Origin: Neovahlkampfia damariscottae
Taxonomy: Eukaryota; Heterolobosea; Selenaionea; Neovahlkampfiida; Neovahlkampfiidae
Length of the DNA stretch: 64,000 bases
NCBI GenBank assembly: GCA_016618085.1
Contig: JABLTG010000084.1
Coordinates: forward strand, 21,537 to 85,536
Direction of reading: 5' to 3'
Under the pieces are notes generated by a model, which was not told the DNA's origin, made no database searches, and was given only the letters and a program-made list of their open reading frames with translations. How positions within the stretch are numbered: the stretch's first letter is position 1; each line of letters starts with the position of its first letter. Shown here piece by piece: positions 55,000 through 64,000 of this stretch. Made by a program: the position numbers and the translations under genes.

Positions 55000-56412
55000 T
55001 CATTTTTTAAATTCTGAGAATGAATCATCGTGTAATTCTAATTTCTTATCAAACCCAATTTCTAAATACCTTCTTAAATCATCTGGTATTTTTTTTCCAA
55101 TTTCTCTTTGAATGAATTTTTTAAATGATTTTTCAACATCTTCTTTGTCATAACTTGAAAGTAAAACTTGAAAAATTTAATAAAATCCTTTTTTTACTTT
55201 TTTTTGTTATTTCATGAATTTCTTCATCTTTCATTAATTCTGAATGAAAACTTTTTCTATCATTAGTTTTTAATTTATATTGTTTTAATAATTTTTCAAT
55301 TTTTTGAACTTTTTGTGTGAAATAGTGCAAAAGCAAATCTGAAAAATTATCAAATTTTTCTTTCATTTCTTTTGTTTTTAAACTGGCAATGACATCATCA
55401 ATTTTATTATCCAAGATTAATTCCCAAATTTCATTTTCTTTCATTTTTCCAGGAGCCAATTGTGATAAATTTGAGTCATGTATTTCACGATACCATTGAG
55501 TTTTAATTTTAAACATTCTACCATCATCAAATCTTAAAACAAATCCTTCTATTCCTTCAAGTGATTGAATCTTTTTTAAAGCTTTTTCAATGTCATCTCC
55601 AAAATCAAAATGTGAAACAAATGGTAATTTAAAATCATTTCCTGCTTTTATAGTATCTTCATATGATATATATTCACCAGTTTTCACGTTTCTAAGTGCT
55701 AATAAAATCAATTCACCTTTTTTATATTCAACAACAATTTTATTGTTTGGTGCAACAAATTCAAAAATTGGAGTGTATCCTTCATCTAACCATTTTGATA
55801 TAAATTTTAAATAATTCTCCTTTAGATCATTTGAATCAATGAAATTTTGTATCTTTTTTGCCACATCAGTTTCATAACCCATTTTTGTTCGAAACTTGAT
55901 TATTTTTTCTCCTTTTTCATTTGTGATGTATAAAGCATTTGTCATGGTCCCATCCTTCTTTTCAAGAAAATAATGTTTTTCTTTGAGATCTATTAATTTA
56001 CTTGAACACTCTTCAAGAGGTCCATCAATATTGAAACTTCATCTTTAAAATGATGGAAAAAGCTTACAATTTATGAAAAGATCTTGAAATTGGATTGCCA
56101 GTTTTTTTTTCAAAAACTAAACCACGACATTCTCGTAATAAATAATAAAATTCTGATCGTTCTGGAGAAGTTGCGTTCAATGGATCTTTTTGATATAAGT
56201 ATAAATTTTGAAGATTTACCTGGAAATGTATGACTACTGAAAAATTTATACGAAAAATAAATATGTTCTCCTTTTGAGTCTTCTTTTTCGAAAAAAGTAT
56301 AACGAAGTTCAGGGTTTAAGGTTTTTATGGCTTCTCTTAACTTTTCTATGTCATTAAGAACTGGAAATAAAGTTCTAGTTTTCATCTTTTTTTCAATTTC
56401 TTTCTTGTTCAT
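55000..56412 (-). CDS. T4 Rnl1-like RNA ligase
   Basis: Exons on the minus strand 56412-56220, 56185-56068, 56036-55198, 55166-55000; introns 34, 31 and 31 nt; 438 residues. It seals RNA ends through a lysyl-AMP intermediate. Motif I is FLEKKDGTMTNALY with Lys as nucleophile, preceded by ECRGLVFEKKTGNPISR and SFHKFFNI. Motif IIIa/IV appear as TPIFEFVAPNNKIVVEY and IEGFVLRF, motif V as MFKIKTQWY. The segment TGEYISYED is like that of phage T4 RNA ligase 1. No kinase or phosphodiesterase domain is attached, unlike fungal Trl1. All four exons join without breaking frame. It may repair or splice tRNA. The C-terminal domain (55.0-55.5 kb) is helical. Confidence 0.88.
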
Positions 56413-56468
56413 TTTTGTTTCTGAATATAAAAAGATTTTTCCAACAAACAGCCAATGAATTTACACAA
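56413..56468. promoter_or_regulatory. 56-bp bidirectional promoter
   Basis: Shared 5' space of the RNA ligase and guanine deaminase genes. CCAAT at 56452-56456 is 17 bp upstream of the plus-strand ATG. An AT-rich segment lies on the ligase side. Confidence 0.45.
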
Positions 56469-57891
56469 ATGTCGAAACTTTTCTTTGGTCAATTTATTCA
56501 CACAAAATCAATAACAAATTTTGAAATACTTGTTAATTATGGTTTAGAAGTTGTTGGTGGTTCAATTAAAAACTTTAAACCAAAATCTGAATTTGATTTA
56601 AAAAATTATGAGGATTATGAAATTCATCAAATGAAAAAAACAGAATTTATGATTCCTGGATTTATTGATACTCATACACACGCAGCTCAATATTTTAACA
56701 ATGGTTTAGGAACTGATTTACCTCTTTTAGATTGGTTACAAAAATACACTTTTCCTTTAGAGTCAAAATTTAAAGATAACTCATTTGCCATTCAAATGTA
56801 TGACAAATGTGTTTCACGTCATTTGAACAATGGATCGACAACATGTTGTTATTATGCTACAATTCACGTTGAAGGATGTCTTTCTTTATTCAATGCTTGT
56901 CAACAGAAAGGACAAAGAGCTTTTGTTGTAAAAATTATTTTTTTTGAAACTTTTAAAGGGCAAAGTTTGCATGGATCAAAATTCACCTGATTTTTATATT
57001 GAAACAACAAAAGAAAGTCTTGAAAATACAGAAAAATTCATTCAAACAGTACAAGAAAAATCTGATGGTCTTGCAACACCAATTATCACACCAAGATTTG
57101 CTCCAACGTGCTCAGAAGAATTAATGAAAGGATTGTCAAAGTTAGTAGAAAAATATAATGTACCAATTCAAACTCACATTTCAGAAAATAAAGCAGAAAT
57201 TCAATGGGTTAAAGAATTATTCCCAAATCAACAATATTACACAGATGTTTATGATGAATGTGGATTGGCTGAGAATGCATTATTGGGACATGGTATTTAT
57301 TTATCAAATGAAGAGTTAAAAACAATCAAAAAAAAATCTGCATCTGTTTGTCATTGCCCATTATCAAATTTTGTTCTTGGATCTGGTGCTTTAGATATTC
57401 GTCGTTTATTAAAAGAAGAAATTAAAGTTGGTCTTGGTACCGATTGTTCAGGTGGTTATGCTCCTTCAATTTTAAACGCAATGAGAAACGCAATCATTTC
57501 ATCACATACAAGAAATTTTATCAATCGTGATGAAAAGCAAATTGAAGACGAAATTAAAAATATTTTAGATTCAAAATCACTTATTAAACATGATGAAACA
57601 AATCCATTGTCTTATAAAGAATCATTTTATTTAGGAACTTTAGGAGGTGCTGATGTTGTTGGTTTAAAAGATAAAATTGGAAATTTTGAAGTGAACAAAG
57701 AATTTGACGCATTATTAATCGATGTTGATGTTAAAAATGGACCATTTGATTCATTTTATGATATGGAAGAAGACAAGGAAAATTTGGGTTTGGATTGGTT
57801 TGAAAAATCATTCCAAAGATTTATATTTCTTGGTGATGATAGAAATATTGTCAAAATATTTGTAAGAGGAAAATTAGTGAAAGAATTATAA
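56469..57891 (+). CDS. Guanine deaminase
   Basis: Exons 56469-56927 and 56959-57891; intron 31 nt; 463 residues. It turns guanine into xanthine and ammonia in purine salvage and breakdown. The zinc site is complete: PGFIDTHTHAAQ (HxH), QTHISENKAEI (His), LGHGIYLS (His) and GLGTDCSGGY (Asp). The substrate loop PLSNFVLGSGALDIRRLL fits guanine deaminase rather than other amidohydrolases. The ATG at 56469 (MSKLFFGQFIHTK) aligns with the usual N-terminus; the upstream frame starting with MFLNIKRFF has no ATG and is not used. Confidence 0.95.
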
Positions 57892-57982
57892 ATAAACCAT
57901 TCTTCAAATTATTTCATAAGCGAGGAAAGAACCTATCAGATGTTCAATTCAATTTTGAAAAAAATTCAAATAACTTTAATGA

Positions 57983-59519
57983 TTACATTACTAATATTAT
58001 TTCTTCTTGCATTAGATCTTTCGTTTCATCTTTCATTTTGTCTTTTTTTTCTTTTTTTTCTTCCAACTTTGTTTCATCTTTCTTTTTTGAACTTTCACTA
58101 TTCATTTCTATTGTATTGATCAAAATTTTTCCAAGTCCATTCGTTTTTCCATCAACAGGTTTTAATAGAACATCTTTATAATCAAGTATTTTCGCATCAT
58201 CAGGATAAGCGCGTGCTAGTTCCAACATTTGTCCTCGAAATTTATCTTTTCTGTCTTTTGCGATTGTTCTATACATTAAATCTGAATTAGCCCATCCTGC
58301 AAAATCCATAATTGTAATTTCTTGAAAAAATACTCGATCATCAATTTTTTTATACAAAGCAGCTGATAAAATAAAAATTGAATAAACTTTTGTTTTTTTT
58401 GGTTTTGCTCCTCTTGTTGGAGGAATATCTTCAACACCTTTCTTTCCAAATTGACTTGTATCTGGTAAAAATGATTTTCCAATTCTCATAAAAATTTGAT
58501 TTTTTTCATCATAATATCCACTTAAGGAATAATTAGCAACTCTTGAATTAAAAGGAAATGGTAATTTAATAGTCATTGAATTGACAGAAAGATCTCTTTT
58601 ATATTTTGAAATGTCTGATTCTTGTCCATTTTTTTTGAAAATATCCAATAAATGTTCATAGGTGTAATATTCCTCAGTTTCATATTTCCCACAATTTGGA
58701 TCTGATTTATATATTTGTTCGTTATCAAAAAAACTAATTAAAGCTTGATCAAAAGTACAAGGAAGAATGCATTCTAGCTTGACAGTTGTCATAGTTTTTA
58801 ATAATTTTACATATGGCAAGAAATTTGCAGTTCCAAAATATGCATTCATATTCTCTTCTGCTTTTGAACCAAATAACTTAAAAAATAATTAAACTCATTT
58901 TTCTTTTTTTTTTTTTTACTTTCCAGTGGTAACTGTCTTGAAATATTGTTAAAAAAAAATCAAAGTCTTTGTCCTTGAAATGAGGATGTGTAAAGAATTC
59001 ATCATCATAGTCAAACTTAAAATCTTCTTTTCCACTATAACTTTCTCGTCTTTGTACAACTGTAGGATCTGATTCATGTCGTCTTATTGTTTTAATACAT
59101 AAATCTGTTCTAATGAATCTGGGAAAAACATCATGAAGTAATTGTGCATGTACTATTCGTTTTAAAGTGTCATAAAATTCTTGATCCGGTTCTGAAATCC
59201 ATTCATTTCTATTTTCTAATTGTGCTCGATTTTGATTTCTGAAATTTTCACGATTATCTGCTGACAAGTTTATTTCTTTCGGTGCGTTTTTGATAATATA
59301 ATTGTCATAAATTTCAAAGAATAACTGGAGTTTTTTTTCTTTGATTTCCGTTGCTTCAAATTCTTTGACTTGAAGAACAAATTCAAATGGTTCCGGATTG
59401 AACTCACTTTCAAGATGTTTCTTGAAAGCATTTTTCATATCCTCGTTAGTGTACACAGAGTTGAAACGAATATGGATTCTTTCCAGTTCAAAACTTTTCT
59501 TCTTCTGCAGTTTCTTCAT
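57983..59519 (-). CDS. RGS - START domain protein
   Basis: Exons on the minus strand 59519-58920 and 58876-57983; intron 43 nt; 497 residues. The first exon is a complete RGS domain (FKKHLESEFNPEPFEFVLQV, LQLFFEIYDNYI, TLKRIVHAQLLHDVFPRFIRTD). The second exon has a START-like lipid-binding fold (VKLECILPCTFDQALISFFD, SMTIKLPFPFNSRVANYS, RVFFQEITIMDFAGWANSDL). The C-terminus is a Lys/Glu-rich coiled end. RGS with START suggests that a lipid controls G-protein signalling. It is the third RGS gene in the window. Confidence 0.78.
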
Positions 59520-59871
59520 TGATGAACAGACAAATAGATGATTGGTTCAAAAAATCAAAATCATTATTTCTCTAATAAACCAGGGAAATGAGAAAATAGA
59601 GTATATCACTCATAAAATGACCTAAATTCTGTTTTTGATGCTTCCAAAACTTTCACCAAATATGTAAAACGCAATTTCTTTTTTTGTGTTGATTGTTCCA
59701 AAACATTGTTCCAAAAGTAAATAATGTCATCCAATAGAAAGTTGGGTTTGACACTTTTTCAAAATTGTATTCTAACACTGATTGAATCAAAACCAATCAT
59801 TGAATAGAATTCAAAAACAGTTATGAACTCATTTTTCGCAAATCTTTGTGTAAAAAATGAGAAAAGGGAAT
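59520..59871. other. Intergenic, no gene seen
   Basis: This 352-bp stretch is the 5' side of the RGS-START gene and the 3' side of pyruvate carboxylase. It has CCAAT/ATTGG copies near 59537 and 59793 and otherwise AT-rich sequence with no coding or RNA signal. Confidence 0.45.
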
Positions 59872-62800
59872 TTATTCAATTTTAATAAGAAGATCCCCAG
59901 CTTTTAATTCGTCACCAACTTTGAGATCAAGTTGAGAAACTTTTCCAGTTGCAGTTGAACGAACAATAGTTTCCATTTTCATTGCACTTAAAACAATAAT
60001 TGGTTGACCCTTTTCAACTTGTTCTCCATTCTTGACTTTGATTTCAATAATACTTCCTGGCATTGGAGCACCAACAGAATTAGAATCTGAAGGATCTGCT
60101 CTTGGTCTTTTAACCACAGATTTTTGTGCTTCATTGTCATCTACCAATATTGATCTTGGAATACCATTTAAATCAAAAAATACCTCTCTCTTTCCAGTTT
60201 TTTTATCTAAAGCTCCAACAGATGTTAATTTTACATAAACAATTTTTCCTTTTTCAAGTACAACTTCAACTTCTTCACCAAATTCCAAAGGTGCAATGAA
60301 TTGTTTTGTTGTGAGAACAGATACATCACCATATTTCTCTTTGTGTTCCATATATTCATCAAATACTTTTGGATACATTGCAGCTGACATAACATCTACA
60401 TCTGAAATATCTTCACTGTATTTTTTAATTAAATCTTCTTTCAATTTGTCCAAATCCATTGGAGGTAAACTTGCTCCAGGACGTCCAGAAATTCGTTCTG
60501 CATCTTTTATGATATCAGTTCTTAATGGTTCAGGAAATCCTCCATGTGGAATTCCTAAATATCCTTGAAAATAATCAACAACAGACGATGGAAAGTCTAA
60601 ATTCTTTGCTTCTTGTTTGACCATTTCAGGAGTCAATTTATTGGTCACCATAAATTGTGCCAAGTCACCTACAACTTTTGATGAAGGAGTGACCTTTACA
60701 ATATCACCTAACAATTCATTTGCATCTGAGAATGATTGTTTAACTTTTGGCCATTGATCTGATAATCCAAGCGATTTTGATTGAAATAATAAATTGGTGT
60801 ATTGACCACCTGGCATTTCATTTAGAAACACATCAGCTCCAGCACTTTTTTGTCCTGATTCAAATGGTCCATATAATTCTCTAATTTGTTCCCAATAATC
60901 ATTTAATCCTTGAATTGAATTCAAATCAATCCCTGTGTCATATTGAGTTTCTTTTAATGATGCTACAATCGCTCCCATGGAAGGTTGACTGGTTAATCCA
61001 CACATAGCATCTGTAGCAACATCAACAATATCTGCACCTGCTTTCACTGCTGCAATCATCGAAGCAACACCTGTTCCTGCTGTATCATGCGTATGAACAT
61101 GAATTGGAAGATCTGGGTATTCTTTTCTGATAGATGAAACAAGAAAAGTTGCACATTCAGGTGTAAGTAAACCTGCCATATCTTTAATATTAAGTACATG
61201 AGTTCCCAATTTTACAACTTCATCAACCAATTTCATATAATAATCAATATTGTATTTGTTCTTTTTTGGGTTTAAAACATTTCCTGTGTAACAAATTGAT
61301 GTTTCAATAATACCACCTGCTTCTCCGACAGCATCAATTCCTAATTTTAAGTTTTCGACATAATTCAAAGAATCAAAAACTCTGAAGATGTCAACACCAT
61401 TGTCCTTAGCCTCTTTGACAAATTTATACACAACATTGTCAGGATACGATGTATACCCTACTGCATTTGCTCCTCTTAACAACATTTGAAAAGGAATATT
61501 TGGAATTGCTTCACGGAGTTTTCTTAATCTATCCCATGGACATTCTTTCAAAAATCTCAAAGCAACATCTATTAAATGTTGATAAATTAATAAAAATCAT
61601 ACCAAATGTTGCACCTCCCCAACACTCAAGTGAGTATAATTTATGTAAAGTTCCTGCTTTATATGGTGCAATCTTTAACATGTCATATGTTCTCATTCTT
61701 GTTGCTAAAAGAGATTGATGAGCATCTCTTAATGTTGTGTCCATTAATAACGCCTTGTCATGTGATCTAACAGCTTTTGCAAATTCTTTTGGTCCTTTTT
61801 CTAAAAAGATTTTTCTCCAACCATCTTGGACAGGCATTAATTCAGGAAGTGTTGGTTTAACATCAGGTGGAACCACTTTCACATCTGCTCCAGCAACTGA
61901 AATTCCATTCACTTTGGTTGTCGCAAAATATCCCAACAATTTGTGAGCTCTATTTGATGCTTGTCTAAATTTAAACAATTGTGGATTTTCAGCAATAAAT
62001 CCAGTGTGTAAATTTCCTGCAATAAAATCTGGATGTGATAAAATTCTTGATACAAAAGGAACATTTGTTTTTACACCTCTGATTCTAAATTCTGAAAGTG
62101 CTCTTGAAAGTTTTCTAATTGCATCTTCGTATGTTTTACCTCTTGCTGTTACTTTGCTCAATAAAGAATCATAATGTGGTGTGATAACAATTCCATAAAT
62201 TCCAGCAGTTGAATCTAAACGAATACCAAATCCTTCTGGAGATCTAAACACTTCTAATTTTCCATGATCTGGTTGAAAATCTTTTTGTGGATCTTCTGTT
62301 GTAACACGACATTGAATAGCATACCCTTGAAGTTGAATTTCATCTTGTTTTAATCCCATTTCTTTAAAGTTCATTCCAGATGCAACTTTAATTTGAGATT
62401 GAACTAAATCAATTCCAGTTACCTTAATTTTCAATATCTTCTAATAGTTATTACCTCTTCAGTTACAGTATGTTCAACTTGAATTCTTGGATTCACTTCA
62501 ATAAAATAATGATTTCCACTTTGATCCAATAAAAATTCAACTGTGCCTGCATTTTTATATCCAACATATTTAGCAATTTTAACAGCATCATTTGTTATAT
62601 TTTCACGAGTTTTCTCATCTAAATTAAATGCAGGAGCAATTTCAACAACTTTTTGATGTCTTCTTTGAATAGAACAATCCCTTTCAAACAAATGAATAAT
62701 ATTTCCTTCATTATCTCCTAAAACTTGGACTTCAATCTGAAAAATTAAAAATTGAAAATATGAATTACATGTCTTGGTTTTTCAATGAATTTTTCAATGA

Positions 62801-63599
62801 AAACAGAACCATCACCAAAAAAACTCTTTGCTTCACTTGATGCTGATTCATAAGAATCTTTCAATTCTGACATTTCTTTTACAACTCTCATTCCTCTTCC
62901 ACCGCCTTAAGTTTTAAATTTAATTGTTTATATTTACCTCCCATGGAAGCTTTTATCATAACTGGAAGACCCATTTCTTCTACTTGTTTTTTGGCATCCT
63001 CAAAAGATTGAATTGCTCCAGCTGATCCAGGAATACAAGGCACTTTCGCATTTTTTGATATTAACTTTGCTTTTGTCTTATCACCAAGTGATTTCAAAAC
63101 TTCAACAGAAGGACCTACAAATATAATCCCTGCTTTTTCACATGCCTCAGCAAAATGAGCATTCTCTGATAAAAAACCATACCCTTGGTCAACGTTAAAA
63201 AATATATCTAGTCGAACCTGGATGAATAGCATCAACATTATTTTCTACAGGAATTTAATATTAGGGTAACATACCTTTTGCAATTTTAATGATTTCCTCA
63301 ATGTCCAAATAAGCCCCTACCGGAGTTTTATTAGATCCTCCTCCGACCATATAAGACTCGTCCGATTTCATTCTATGAATATGGAGTCTATCTTCCTGGG
63401 TAAATATGGATACTGTTTTAATTCCAAGTTCTGTAGCAGCCCTGAATACTCTGATAGCAATTTCTCCACGATTTGCGCACATCTAAATATTAGTTGATCA
63501 AAAACATCTTACAAGCTTTTTGATCTGCTTTTGTGTGGTATAAAACTTTATAAAGTTTCTTTGTTTGTGTACATGGTTTACTTTCTTAAAGGAAAGCAT
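59872..63599 (-). CDS. Pyruvate carboxylase, mitochondrial
   Basis: Nine exons on the minus strand: 63599-63573, 63545-63513, 63482-63275, 63244-63218, 63183-62938, 62905-62769, 62736-62455, 62422-61603, 61568-59872. Introns are 27-34 nt; 1158 residues. The first two exons (27 and 33 nt) give [20 protein letters not shown], a basic presequence. The biotin carboxylase follows ([46 protein letters not shown]). Then come the carboxyltransferase ([36 protein letters not shown]) and the biotin carrier with VLSAMKMET. It makes oxaloacetate from pyruvate. All domains are complete. ATTGG upstream at about 63619 supports the start at 63599. Confidence 0.93.
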
Positions 63600-63820
63600 G
63601 ATAAAAAGTTGTTTTTGATTGGACAAAAGGAAAAATTGGGTATTTATCGAATCAGAATTGATCAACTAATTTTTGGCTGAATCGGAATATTTGATTTTTC
63701 CGTTACAAAGTGACCATTCGGAATCGTTTGTGAACTATATATAGATTTTCTAAATTCCGAAAAATTATAAATGGATGGAAAAATCAGAAAAGACGCCAAC
63801 AAAACAAATAGAGCAGGCTG

Positions 63821-64000
63821 ATGAGCAATAATGATCGATGCAATGAAAAATATATCACCAGTAAAAAAATCATAGAACAGTACGGAGTTTGTAATTCAAC
63901 ACTCAAACGATGGGCAAATGAAGGAAAAATTAGTAGTATCCGAACAATCGGAAACAAAAGGCTCTATGGATGTGATGACATTAGAAGAGTCTTTGGAGTT
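63821..64000 (+). CDS. tnpA: IS607-family serine transposase TnpA, N-terminal part (cut by the window end)
   Basis: The ATG at 63821 opens a frame that runs off the right edge (60 residues visible). It encodes a MerR-like helix-turn-helix: YITSKKIIEQYGV, STLKRWANEGKI, then SIRTIGNKRLYGCDDIRRV. The order of the helix-turn-helix, the IRT-x-G-x-KR wing and the DI segment is that of IS607 TnpA proteins, which join this domain to a serine recombinase. The catalytic half is beyond the window. IS607 elements are known in bacteria, archaea, giant DNA viruses and a few eukaryotes. No intron is visible, the codon choice (CGA, AGG, CTC, ATC) differs from neighbours, and a CCAAT motif is missing nearby. 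Confidence 0.72.
   Translation, partial: MSNNDRCNEKYITSKKIIEQYGVCNSTLKRWANEGKISSIRTIGNKRLYGCDDIRRVFGV

Noticed and set aside
1-64000. tRNA, rRNA and CRISPR arrays
   Set aside because: No tRNA-like A and B boxes with paired stems, no rRNA-like conserved blocks and no spaced direct repeats were seen by eye. A covariance-model search would settle it.

Overview
This window is nuclear DNA of a free-living, aerobic, single-celled eukaryote. It is AT-rich, with very short intergenic spaces. The standard genetic code fits: TAA, TAG and TGA all act as stops. Genes on both strands are cut by very small GT-AG introns. I could place 73 introns of 27 to 58 nt, most of them 28-40 nt, and in almost every gene the spliced length came out as a whole number of codons. 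The gene content includes multi-domain cyclase/kinase signalling, many RGS genes, a VWA-Hint protein, a large UBC-family gene and a front-end desaturase. That would suit an amoeboflagellate such as a heterolobosean, but I cannot prove the lineage from sequence alone. Nearly every gene has a CCAAT/ATTGG motif about 10-60 bp before its ATG, which looks like a core promoter element.

Layout. 1-9.3 kb: 3' end of a VWA-Hint protein, a PH-LRR-ankyrin protein, a PICOT-type glutaredoxin, a 4CL-like acyl-CoA ligase and an EF-hand/ARM-repeat protein. 9.3-15 kb: a probable Sin1/Avo1 (TORC2) subunit, a damaged UBC-family gene and Ku70. 15.05-16.1 kb: a DNA element with about 118-bp terminal inverted repeats. 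16.2-25 kb: an intronless kinase-ATPase-GAF-adenylate cyclase giant, then a composite protein with winged-helix-like repeats, a Maelstrom/DEDDh-like exonuclease domain and a SpoIIIAA/Ycf45-type ATPase. 25-31.8 kb: a TVP38/VTT membrane protein, a Kelch protein, a cytochrome b5-fused desaturase, eIF5A, a mitochondrial CnoX-like Trx-TPR protein and an R3H-EEP nuclease. 31.8-41 kb: NOMO (ER translocon), Arp8 (INO80), an ankyrin protein and phosphoglucomutase. 41-47.2 kb: two RGS genes and a SAM gene interleaved with decayed gene fragments, then a KDM4-like demethylase. 47.3-59.5 kb: a small unknown gene, a carotenoid oxygenase, a GnT-IV-like glycosyltransferase, a small unknown gene, a purple acid phosphatase with a 4-nt microexon, a DUSP, a TM2 protein, PIMT, a T4 Rnl1-like RNA ligase, guanine deaminase and an RGS-START protein. 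59.9-63.6 kb: mitochondrial pyruvate carboxylase. 63.8 kb to the end: the 5' part of an IS607-type transposase gene.

Functional threads. The genes are mostly unrelated housekeeping neighbours, not an operon. Recurring themes are G-protein and cAMP signalling (three RGS genes, adenylate cyclase), DNA and chromatin maintenance (Ku70, Arp8, KDM4) and RNA metabolism (RNA ligase, R3H nuclease, Maelstrom-like protein). The most interesting items are the Maelstrom-like/ATPase fusion, the phage-type RNA ligase, the 4-nt microexon and the IS607 transposase.
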